12,277 bases of DNA from JAQGMV01 sp050260255 (lineage in GTDB: Bacteria > Pseudomonadota > Gammaproteobacteria > Burkholderiales > SG8-41), in contig JBLNBW010000232.1 in the NCBI GenBank assembly GCA_050260255.1, forward strand, positions 1-12,277. The letters run 5' to 3'. A model generated the notes under the pieces. The model did no database searches and was not told where the DNA came from. It worked only from the letters and a program-made list of their open reading frames with translations. Below, one piece after another: positions 6,025 through 12,277 of the stretch. The position numbers and the translations under genes were made by a program. Numbering within the stretch: position 1 is the first letter of the stretch; every line of letters starts with the position of its first letter.

Positions 6025-7008
6025 ATGACAGCTGAGAAGCGCGCGCGTCTGCCGATCGCGAAGGCATCCGTCGCGTTGTGTTGTGCGCTCGCTGCGATGC
6101 AATGCGCCGCCCAGAACTATCCGCAAAAGCCGGTGCGCATGGTCGTGCCGTTCAGCCCCGGCGGCTCGCTCGATCTCGTCGCGCGCCTGATCGCCAAGCA
6201 CGGCAGCGCCGATCTCGGTCAGCAGATCGTGGTGGAGAACAAGCCGGGCGCGGGCGGCAATATCGGCGTGGAGACCGTCGCCAAGGCGCAGCCGGACGGC
6301 TACACGCTGCTCATCGTGCAGAACAGCATCACGGTGAATCCCAGTCTGATGAAGAGCGTTCCGTACGATCCGGTTAAGGACCTCGAGCCGATATCGCGCG
6401 TCTCCTCGTACATGCTGTTCCTCGTCGCACATCCCTCGACGGGCCTGAAGTCGGTCAGACAGCTCATAGACCTCGCCAAAGCGCATCCCGGCGAGCTCAC
6501 GTACGCCTCGGTCGGCGTCGGCAGCGGCACTCATCTGTCGGGCGCCTTGTTCGCGCATATGGCGGGAATCAAGATGACCCACGTGCCCTACAAGGGAACC
6601 GGACAGGTGCTGCCCGATCTCCTCGGCGGGCAGGTGGCGTTGCACTTCGGCAGCACTTCGGTGGTGCCGTACGTGAAGAACGGCAAGTTGATCCCGCTCG
6701 GCGTGACAGGCGAGAAGAGGTCCACGGCGTTGCCCGAGGTGCCGACGATCGCCGAAGCGGGCCTCAAAGGCTACGAAGTGACCGCGTGGAATGCGGTGTT
6801 CGGGCCGGCCGGCGTGCCTGCGCCGATCGTGAATCGCATCAACGGCGTGGTGAAGCAGGCGCTGAGTCAGCCGGAATCGAGATCGGTGATGGACGCACAG
6901 GGGCTGGTCTCCTCGTGGAGCACGCCGCAGGAACTGGGTGCGCTGGTTAGAAGCGAGCTTGCGAAGTGGGCGCACGTGATAAAGATCGCCGGAGTGCGGC
7001 CTGAATGA
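6025..7008 (+). CDS. Bug-family (TctC-like) periplasmic solute-binding protein 1
   Basis: A 327-residue secreted receptor. The signal peptide has a basic n-region (MTAEKRARLPIAK), a hydrophobic core (ASVALCCALAAM) and likely cleavage after QCAA at residue 29. The mature part opens with the Bug signature YPQKPVRMVVPFSPGGSLDL (32-51), then ENKPGAGGNIG (71-81) and QPDGYTLL (89-96). It also carries the family's YKGTGQVLPDLLGGQV and PEVPTIAEAG motifs. Bug proteins bind carboxylates or other small polar molecules for tripartite tricarboxylate transport; many genomes carry far more receptors than permeases, and none is seen here. GGAGGAGGA (6011-6019) is a strong ribosome site. The stop overlaps an upstream candidate start of the next gene (ATGA at 7005-7008), which ties transport to the enzymes that follow. 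Confidence 0.95.
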   Translation: MTAEKRARLPIAKASVALCCALAAMQCAAQNYPQKPVRMVVPFSPGGSLDLVARLIAKHGSADLGQQIVVENKPGAGGNIGVETVAKAQPDGYTLLIVQNSITVNPSLMKSVPYDPVKDLEPISRVSSYMLFLVAHPSTGLKSVRQLIDLAKAHPGELTYASVGVGSGTHLSGALFAHMAGIKMTHVPYKGTGQVLPDLLGGQVALHFGSTSVVPYVKNGKLIPLGVTGEKRSTALPEVPTIAEAGLKGYEVTAWNAVFGPAGVPAPIVNRINGVVKQALSQPESRSVMDAQGLVSSWSTPQELGALVRSELAKWAHVIKIAGVRPE

Positions 7009-7015
7009 GCCGCGA

Positions 7016-7023
7016 AGAAAGGA
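7016..7023 (+). promoter_or_regulatory. Ribosome binding site choosing the start at 7032
   Basis: AGAAAGGA lies eight bases before the ATG at 7032. The alternative ATG at 7005, overlapping the Bug stop, has only a GGAG 11 bases upstream and would add nine residues (MSREERTGC) that do not look like the domain. Confidence 0.55.
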
Positions 7024-7031
7024 CTGGATGC

Positions 7032-7487
7032 ATGGTGCAGTTCAAGACTATCGCGTATGAGGACGTGACCGTGGGCGAGGAGTTCGTGTCGAGCGACCTC
7101 GTGATCAAGCCGGAGGACGTGGAGACCTTCGCGTACGCTGTGGACGATCATCATCCCTGGTATTTCGAGGACTCGCCTTTCGGCGGACCGATCGCGCATC
7201 CGACGCTGCTCGGCAATCAGGCGCTCATGATGAGGCACAACAAGTACATCATCCCTGCGGGGTTGCATGCGAAGATGCAGTTCGAATTCGTAGAGCCGCT
7301 GCGTCTGGGCATGCGCGTGAGATCGTACGGCAAGGTGATCGACAAGTACGAGAAGCGCGGGCGCCATTACATGGTGACCCGGTTCGAGACCCGCGAGGAG
7401 GAGACCGGCAAGGTGCTGACGCGCGGCCAGTTCACGCAGATGATCATGCCCAAATCCGGAGTGCATCGTGAAACGACGAACCGGTAA
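7032..7487 (+). CDS. MaoC-like dehydratase, N-terminal (FAS1-like) hot-dog protein
   Basis: A 151-residue single hot-dog protein, the size of a half hydratase. The active-site-like segment reads AYAVDDHHPWYFE (34-46), then FGGPIAHPTLLGN (50-62). In hydratase-2 enzymes the motif is GDxNPxHxD. Here an Asp is kept (D38 or D39), but the catalytic His position is Tyr44, as is common in the non-catalytic N-type halves of two-part MaoC enzymes. Strand KMQFEFVEPLRLGMRVRSYG (81-100) is a normal hot-dog hairpin. It probably pairs with the next gene product, which overlaps it by 20 bases, to act on a CoA thioester in the cytoplasm (hydration or dehydration of an enoyl-CoA). The substrate is unknown. An upstream start at 7005 is possible. 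Confidence 0.85.
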   Translation: MVQFKTIAYEDVTVGEEFVSSDLVIKPEDVETFAYAVDDHHPWYFEDSPFGGPIAHPTLLGNQALMMRHNKYIIPAGLHAKMQFEFVEPLRLGMRVRSYGKVIDKYEKRGRHYMVTRFETREEETGKVLTRGQFTQMIMPKSGVHRETTNR

Positions 7488-7881
7488 AGCGGCATTTGTG
7501 GGAGAGGAGCTGCCCGTTCTCACGAAGACCATCGTGCAGCGCCAAATCGACTGTTATTCGGGCGTGCGGCCGAAGTCTATACACACCGACCCGGAATACG
7601 CACGCAGCAAGGGGTTCAAAGGCGCACTCGTGCAGGCGATGATGTCCACAGCCTACGTCTCGCAGCTGATGGTGCAGCGTTTCGGCGAAGGCTTCATCAA
7701 GGGCGGCACGATCTCGGTGGCGTTCACCAAGCCGGTGTACGCAGGCGATACGCTCACGGTGCATGGGCGCGTGAAGAGCACCGAGCCGGAGAACGGACGC
7801 ACTCGGGTAACGGTCGACGTCTGGTGCGAGAACGACGACGGCGTCATGACGATGGCCGGCACGGCGAGCGGACTCGAATGA
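7468..7881 (+). CDS. MaoC-like hot-dog protein, partner half
   Basis: A 137-residue hot-dog protein. The motif region is CYSGVRPKSIHTDPEYARSK (29-48) followed by GALVQAMMSTAYVS (52-65). The His of the hydratase motif is present (H39), but the GD before it is GV, so the usual catalytic Asp is not at its normal place. The later strand FTKPVYAGDTLTVHGRV (86-102) is the typical second half of the fold. Start: GTG with CCGGAG six bases upstream, within the end of the preceding gene (20-base overlap), which points to translational coupling and a heteromeric enzyme. It ends 13 bases before the synthetase gene. The exact reaction is not clear; an (R)-specific enoyl-CoA hydratase-like step is the default guess. 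Confidence 0.85.
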   Translation: MKRRTGKAAFVGEELPVLTKTIVQRQIDCYSGVRPKSIHTDPEYARSKGFKGALVQAMMSTAYVSQLMVQRFGEGFIKGGTISVAFTKPVYAGDTLTVHGRVKSTEPENGRTRVTVDVWCENDDGVMTMAGTASGLE

Positions 7882-7894
7882 TGCGCGTGCACCG

Positions 7895-10060
7895 ATGAAC
7901 GACGCGCCTTCCCATACGAGCGAGCTCGATCTCACCGGATTGCTCGCCCCGCGATCCGTAGCGCTGGTCGGCGCAACGGACAATCCGAAGGCGTTCGGCA
8001 GCCGCGTCTTCCAGCAGATGTCGAACTTCGGCTTCCGCGGCAACATCTATCCGATCAATCCGCGCCTGCAGACGATAGGCGGCTACGTCTGCTACCCCTC
8101 GCTGAAGGCCTTGCCCGAAACGCCCGATCACGTGGGCATCATCGTCTCGACGGCGCGCGTGTTCGACGTGCTCGACGAGTGCGCCGCGATCGGCGTGAAG
8201 TTCGCTACGGTTTATACCGGCGGCTTCGCCGAAATGGGCACTGCGGAAGGCCGCGCGCGGCAGGAGCGGCTCGTCGCCTTCGCGCGCGCCTCGGGAATGC
8301 GCATCATGGGGCCCAACTGCAACGGCGTGGTGAATTTCGTCGACGGCTTCGCGATGACTTCGACCGCCGCGATCAAGGGCCGGCGCTTGCCTGCGGGCAA
8401 TGTCGGCATCGTCAGCCACAGCGGCGGGCTCGGCCAGATCAACGTCATGTGGCGCGCGCAGGAAATCGGGCTGGGCGTGAGCTACCAGGCAAGCTGCGGC
8501 AACGAGGCGGACATCGACACGCTCGATTTCGTCCGCTTCATGCTGCGGTCCGAGGCGACTGACATCGTGCTGCTCGCCACCGAAGGCATCAAGGACGCGG
8601 GCAAGTTGAAGGCGATCGCCCGCGAGGCGGCAGAGCGCGAAAAGCCGATCGTCGTGCTCAAGCTCGGACGCACTGCCGCGGGGGTGCGCGCAGCCGCGTC
8701 GCATACGGGCGCCGTGGCCGGCGACGATGCCATCTGCGACGCGATCTTCAAGCAGTACGGACTCATCCGGGTGTACGAGTGCAACGAGCTGTACGAGACC
8801 GCCGTGCTGCTGCGCAAGCGCCGCTGGCCGAAGAGCCTCAAGGCGGCGGCCGTGTCCCCCACCGGCGGCAACATCGTGCAAGTGGCCGACGCGGGGATGA
8901 CGTTCGGCGTCGAGTGGCTGCCTTATTCGGACGTCACGCAAGCGACACTGGCGCAGTTGCTTCCCGGCTATGGCAAGGTCTCGAACCCGACGGACATGAC
9001 CTCGGTCGCCACGGGGGATCAGGCGCTCTACCGGCAGGCGCTCAACGCCATCGCCGCCGACGAGAACGTCGACAACGTCATTCCGGTTTTTGCGTCCGTG
9101 TCGAAAGCGGATCTGCAGCGCGGCGCAGAGTTCGTGTCGACGTCGAACAAGCCGGCGATGATGCTGTGGGTCGGCGGATGCACGGATGATCCGGACTACA
9201 CGCCGAAGACGCTCGTGCAACAGGGTGTGACCGTTTATCGTGACGCCACGCCCTGCATGCGCGCGCTGCGGGCGGCGCACGATTTCGGTCAGCACGTGCG
9301 CAAGCTGAAGACCAATGCGCTCAGTCCTGTGCGGCCCGCCGGTATCGATGCCGGCAAGGCTCACACGCTGCTTTCCGCGTGCGGTGCACGACTCACCGAG
9401 CGCGAGGCAAAAGAGATACTCGCTGCGTACGGTCTGCCGGTCACACGCGAGCGGCTCGCGGCCACGCGCGCTGAGGCGATTGCGTTCGCTCGTGAGCTGG
9501 GCGCGCCGGTCGCAGTCAAGATCGAGTCACCCGAGATCGCCCACAAGACCGAGGCGGGAGCGATCCGTCTCGGCGTGCAGGGTGACGAGCGTGTCGGCGC
9601 GGCGTACGACGAAGTAGTAGAGGCAGCGAAGCGGTACGCGCCGCATGCACGCATCCACGGCGTGCTCGTACAGGAGATGGTTCCGGCCGGGCTCGAGATG
9701 ATGTTGGGATGCCTGCGCGACCCGGTGTTCGGTCCTGTGGTCGCCGTCGGCCTGGGCGGGATACATGTCGAAGTCCTGAAAGACGTAGCCTACCGCGCAG
9801 CGCCTATTACGCATGCCGAGGCGCTCGACATGCTGAACGGATTGCGTGCGGCGAAGCTGCTGCACGGCGTGCGCGGCGCGGCGCCGCGAGATGTTGAGAC
9901 CCTTGCCGACCTCGTCGTCCGCCTGTGCTGGTTTGCGCATGATTTCCAGAACGAGATCGCGGAGCTCGACGTGAATCCGGTGGTTGCGTTCGAGCAAGGT
10001 GCACGCGTCGTGGATGCGCTCATCGTGCGCGCAAATGCCGGGCGCGCGGAGCATTCATGA
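7895..10060 (+). CDS. ADP-forming acyl-CoA synthetase, fused alpha and beta subunits (acetate-CoA ligase family)
   Basis: A 721-residue protein of the usual length for fused NDP-forming acyl-CoA synthetases, which interconvert acyl-CoA + ADP + phosphate and acid + CoA + ATP. The CoA-binding Rossmann domain (about 12-145) begins LAPRSVALVGATDNPKAFG and includes MGPNCNGVVN (138-147). The succinyl-CoA-ligase-like domains (about 165-470) carry SHSGGLGQ (174-181) and the phosphohistidine loop ASHTGAVAGDDA with H270. The ATP-grasp domain (about 500-715) has KIESPEIAHKTEAGAIRLGV (542-561), LVQEMVPAGLEMMLG (591-605) and ELDVNPV (690-696). All key elements look intact. It may activate the imported acid or harvest ATP from a pathway product. 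It follows the MaoC pair by 13 bases without a clear ribosome site and overlaps the carboxyltransferase by four bases (ATGA), so all are probably one transcript. Confidence 0.93.
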   Translation: MNDAPSHTSELDLTGLLAPRSVALVGATDNPKAFGSRVFQQMSNFGFRGNIYPINPRLQTIGGYVCYPSLKALPETPDHVGIIVSTARVFDVLDECAAIGVKFATVYTGGFAEMGTAEGRARQERLVAFARASGMRIMGPNCNGVVNFVDGFAMTSTAAIKGRRLPAGNVGIVSHSGGLGQINVMWRAQEIGLGVSYQASCGNEADIDTLDFVRFMLRSEATDIVLLATEGIKDAGKLKAIAREAAEREKPIVVLKLGRTAAGVRAAASHTGAVAGDDAICDAIFKQYGLIRVYECNELYETAVLLRKRRWPKSLKAAAVSPTGGNIVQVADAGMTFGVEWLPYSDVTQATLAQLLPGYGKVSNPTDMTSVATGDQALYRQALNAIAADENVDNVIPVFASVSKADLQRGAEFVSTSNKPAMMLWVGGCTDDPDYTPKTLVQQGVTVYRDATPCMRALRAAHDFGQHVRKLKTNALSPVRPAGIDAGKAHTLLSACGARLTEREAKEILAAYGLPVTRERLAATRAEAIAFARELGAPVAVKIESPEIAHKTEAGAIRLGVQGDERVGAAYDEVVEAAKRYAPHARIHGVLVQEMVPAGLEMMLGCLRDPVFGPVVAVGLGGIHVEVLKDVAYRAAPITHAEALDMLNGLRAAKLLHGVRGAAPRDVETLADLVVRLCWFAHDFQNEIAELDVNPVVAFEQGARVVDALIVRANAGRAEHS

Positions 10061-11604
10061 GCTGGGAGCGCGAAGTCGACGAGCTGCGGCGCCGGCAGGC
10101 GCTCGCACGCGAGCACGGCGGGGCGGAACGCGTGCAGCGCCACAAGAGCGCGGGCAAGCTCACGGCGCGCGAGCGTATCGACGGACTGCTCGATCCGGGA
10201 TCCTTCGTCGAAATCGGGAGCATTGCCGGGGATGCGAGTTACGACGAGAACGGCGACATCGAGTCGTTCATGCCGGCGCACCTGGTCATCGGTCAAGGCA
10301 CGATAGACGGCCGCACCGTGGTCGTCACCAGCGATGATTTCACGGTACGCGGCGGCTCCGCCCACGGCGGTTTGCGCGACAAGCACGTGCGCGCGGAAAT
10401 GATGGCGCGCGATCTGCGCTTGCCGCTGGTCCGCCTGGTCGACGGCACCGGTGGCGGTGGTTCGGTGAGCAGCATAGAAGCCGAAGGCCATGCCAAGTGT
10501 CCCGCGCTGTACGGCTGGGGCGCGGTGGTCGAAAACCTGAGCGTCGTGCCGGTGATCGGCATCGCGCTCGGCTCGTGCGCAGGCTGGGGTGCCGCCAAAG
10601 CAGCAACGTCGCATTATTCGCTAATGGTGAAGGGGACGTCGCAGCTCTTCATCGCAGGTCCCCCGGTCGTGAACCGCCTGGGATATGACTACGGCAAGAA
10701 CGAGCTGGGCGGCAGCGAGATTCACACGCGCAACGGCACCATCGACGACGAGGCGGCGAGCGAGCAGGAAGCATTCGCACACGCCAGACGCTTCCTCTCG
10801 TACATGCCGCGCTCGGTGCACGAGCTGCCCCGGCGCGCTGCGACAGCAGACGATCCGGCGCGCCGGGCAGACTGGCTCATCGACGCCATTCCCCGCGACG
10901 AGCGCAAGGTATACCCGATGCGCCCCATCATCGAGGCGCTGGTGGACGAGGGCTCGTTCTTCGAGATCGGCCGGCGGTGGGGCCGCTCGGTGATCACGGG
11001 GTTCGCGCGGCTCGACGGATGGCCCGTAGCGCTGCTCGCGAGCGATCCGTACCACTACGGCGGCGCATGGACCGCGGATGCCGCGCGTAAAGTGAAGCGG
11101 CACGTCGATCTCGCGCAGACGTTTCATTTTCCCGTCGTGCACCTCGTCGATCTGCCGGGGATCATGGTCGGCCTGGAGGCGGAGAAAAGCGGGACGCTGC
11201 GTTTCGCTTCCGAGGCGATCGCTGCGATCATGTCGTCGACCATTCCCTGGTGCGCGGTAGTGCTTCGCAAATGCTATGGTATCGGGGGCGGCGCGCACGC
11301 GAACAACTCGCGCTTCGCGACGCGCTACGCGTGGCCATCGGCGAACTGGGGCTCGATGCCCATTGCGGGAGGCCTCGAAGCGTCCTATCGCTCCGAGCTT
11401 GCGGCAGCCGCGGACCCGAAGGCGAAGCTCGCCGAGATCGAGCAGAGACTGCAGCGCCTGAGATCGCCATTCCGCACCGCCGAGGCATTCAACTTCGACG
11501 AGATCATCGACCCGCGGGACACGCGACGGCTGCTGTGCCGGATCGCGAATACCGTATCCGGATCGATAACGCCGGGCCCGCCGTCGTACGGACATCGTCC
11601 GTGA
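10057..11604 (+). CDS. Biotin-dependent acyl-CoA carboxyltransferase (carboxylase beta-subunit family)
   Basis: A 515-residue protein with two crotonase-like halves, the length of propionyl-/methylcrotonyl-CoA carboxylase beta subunits. The N-terminal signature RHKSAGKLTARERIDGLLDP (28-47) is standard. The first half has DDFTVRGGSAHGG (93-105) and LVDGTGGGGSVSS (127-139), where DSGGAR-type motifs are usual, then GSCAGWGAA and FIAGPPVV. The second half has VYPMRPIIEALVDEGSFFEI (285-304), VVHLVDLPGIMVGLEAEKSG (360-379) and the glycine-rich YGIGGGAHA (407-415). Carboxyltransferases move CO2 between biotin and an acyl-CoA alpha carbon, in either direction. The oxyanion motifs differ from the well-known acyl-CoA carboxylases, so it belongs to a side branch with unknown acyl group. 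No biotin carboxylase or biotin carrier gene is in the window. GGAG lies five bases ahead of the ATG, which overlaps the synthetase stop. Confidence 0.9.
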   Translation: MSWEREVDELRRRQALAREHGGAERVQRHKSAGKLTARERIDGLLDPGSFVEIGSIAGDASYDENGDIESFMPAHLVIGQGTIDGRTVVVTSDDFTVRGGSAHGGLRDKHVRAEMMARDLRLPLVRLVDGTGGGGSVSSIEAEGHAKCPALYGWGAVVENLSVVPVIGIALGSCAGWGAAKAATSHYSLMVKGTSQLFIAGPPVVNRLGYDYGKNELGGSEIHTRNGTIDDEAASEQEAFAHARRFLSYMPRSVHELPRRAATADDPARRADWLIDAIPRDERKVYPMRPIIEALVDEGSFFEIGRRWGRSVITGFARLDGWPVALLASDPYHYGGAWTADAARKVKRHVDLAQTFHFPVVHLVDLPGIMVGLEAEKSGTLRFASEAIAAIMSSTIPWCAVVLRKCYGIGGGAHANNSRFATRYAWPSANWGSMPIAGGLEASYRSELAAAADPKAKLAEIEQRLQRLRSPFRTAEAFNFDEIIDPRDTRRLLCRIANTVSGSITPGPPSYGHRP

Positions 11605-11642
11605 TGGCGTGCCCGGACAACCTGCTTACAAAGGAGAATCGC

Positions 11643-12020
11643 ATGGACAAGAAGCTGCTGGAGAACGGATTGAAGGTGCGCCGCGAAGTCCTCGGAGACG
11701 ATTATGTCGACCGCTCGATGAAGAATGCCGACGCCTTCAACAAGCCTTTTCAGGAAATCGTCAGCGAATACTGCTGGGGACTCTGCTGGACCGATGAAAC
11801 GCTCACGCGACGCGAGCGCAGCATACTGAACCTCGGCATGATCGCCGCGCTCGGCAAGATGCACGAGTTCGAGCTTCATTTCCGCGGCGCCTTGCGCAAC
11901 GGTCTTACGCCGGAGGAGCTGCGCGCGGTGCTGATACAGATCGCGGTGTACTGCGGCATACCGGTCGGTGTGGATTGCTTCCGCACCGCGAAGAAGGTGC
12001 TCGCCGAAGAGCAGGCGTAG
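11643..12020 (+). CDS. Carboxymuconolactone decarboxylase (CMD) family protein
   Basis: A 125-residue protein that covers the full CMD domain. It resembles 4-carboxymuconolactone decarboxylase (PcaC): SEYCWGLCW (41-49), TRRERSILNLGMIAALGK (55-72), HEFELHFRGALRNGLTPEE (74-92) and VYCGIPVGVDCF (102-113), with the conserved His79. PcaC removes CO2 from a gamma-carboxy lactone in protocatechuate breakdown. No other protocatechuate genes are present, so the gene symbol is not assigned. The cysteines form CxxxC (44-48) rather than the CxxC of AhpD-type peroxidases, which argues against a redox role. AAAGGAGA (11630-11637) precedes the ATG. It lies 38 bases after the carboxyltransferase and 38 before the second Bug gene. 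A decarboxylation on a lactone-like intermediate would fit the neighbouring lactonase, but this is inference. Confidence 0.88.
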   Translation: MDKKLLENGLKVRREVLGDDYVDRSMKNADAFNKPFQEIVSEYCWGLCWTDETLTRRERSILNLGMIAALGKMHEFELHFRGALRNGLTPEELRAVLIQIAVYCGIPVGVDCFRTAKKVLAEEQA

Positions 12021-12058
12021 CGGGCAGCGGGCCGGGTCAAATAACGAGGAGGAGTGCG

Positions 12059-12277
12059 ATGAAGCGATTGGCAGTTGCGGTTGGTGCATTGACGTTCCTG
12101 GCGGGCGCATCGGGCGCGCACGCGCAGGGAGGCAGCGGCCCGGGCGGCTATCCGGACAAGCCGGTGCGCGTAATCGTCCCCGTTGCGGCGGCCGGCGGCA
12201 CGGACATCATTGCCCGCATCGTGCTGAACAAGCTCAACGCGATGACGGGCAAGCAGTTCATCGTCGACAATCGCGCC
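12059..12277 (+). CDS. Bug-family (TctC-like) periplasmic solute-binding protein 2, N-terminal part
   Basis: Only the first 73 codons are in the window; the frame is open to the edge. The signal peptide is clear: MKR, a hydrophobic core LAVAVGALTFLAGASG, and cleavage after AHA (residue 22). The mature start carries a Gly/Ser-rich linker, then YPDKPVRVIVPVAAAGGTDI, the Bug opening motif, with GGTDI in place of the GGSLD of receptor 1. Further on, GKQFIVDNRA matches the region just before the PGAGG motif of the family. GAGGAGGAG (12046-12054) is a strong ribosome site four bases before the ATG. A second receptor in the same transcript suggests that more than one ligand, or a substrate and its product, is captured. 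Confidence 0.93.
   Translation, partial: MKRLAVAVGALTFLAGASGAHAQGGSGPGGYPDKPVRVIVPVAAAGGTDIIARIVLNKLNAMTGKQFIVDNRA

Noticed and set aside
7844..9364. A 506-codon open frame on the - strand
   Set aside because: It is antisense to the well-supported ADP-forming synthetase and has the Arg/His/Asp-rich composition of a shadow frame, with no domain motif.
11588..11602. Perfect hairpin ACGGAC-ATC-GTCCGT at the end of the carboxyltransferase gene, considered as a terminator
   Set aside because: The stem is only six pairs, lies within the last codons, has no T-run after it, and the CMD gene with its own ribosome site follows 38 bases later.

Overview
The window is a dense, GC-rich bacterial segment carrying a catabolic gene cluster, without RNA genes, insertion sequences or CRISPR. 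The closest match in style is a betaproteobacterium of the Burkholderiales type. The reasons are high G/C at third codon positions, two Bug-type (tripartite tricarboxylate transport family) periplasmic binding proteins within 6 kb, family III CoA-transferases, and a GntR/FCD regulator beside acyl-CoA catabolic enzymes. The species cannot be named from the sequence.

Layout. Positions 1-192 hold the last 63 codons of a rightward family III CoA-transferase. It converges on a leftward four-gene unit: lactonase-like metallo-beta-lactamase protein (3641-2841), GntR/FCD regulator (2780-2064), 3-hydroxyisobutyrate dehydrogenase-like protein (1942-1016) and crotonase-fold protein (1001-213). An AT-rich divergent control region (about 3687-3748) separates it from a rightward unit. 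That unit runs: CoA-transferase (3794-5005), SDR protein (5061-5825), a 199-base control region, Bug receptor 1 (6025-7008), two hot-dog/MaoC-like proteins (7032-7487 and 7468-7881), fused ADP-forming acyl-CoA synthetase (7895-10060), carboxyltransferase (10057-11604), carboxymuconolactone decarboxylase family protein (11643-12020) and the start of Bug receptor 2 (12059 to the window edge).

How the genes may work together (inference). A Bug receptor captures an organic acid outside the inner membrane. The CoA-transferase and/or the ADP-forming synthetase makes or breaks its CoA thioester. Crotonase, MaoC, SDR and HIBADH-like proteins carry out beta-oxidation-like hydration and oxidation steps. 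The carboxyltransferase and CMD proteins suggest CO2 transfer or loss, and the lactonase-like protein suggests a lactone substrate or intermediate. The GntR/FCD protein is the obvious local regulator. The substrate is unknown.

The most interesting points are that several enzymes have lost the residues their superfamilies use for catalysis. The SDR has Asn where the catalytic Tyr should be. The crotonase has Gln and Arg in place of both catalytic Glu. The two MaoC halves each keep only part of the hydratase motif. A carboxyltransferase is fused by a 4-base overlap to an acyl-CoA synthetase with no biotin carboxylase or biotin carrier in view. A 43-base two-step symmetric inverted repeat sits on a good sigma70-like promoter upstream of the Bug gene, and part of its sequence recurs in the divergent promoter region.
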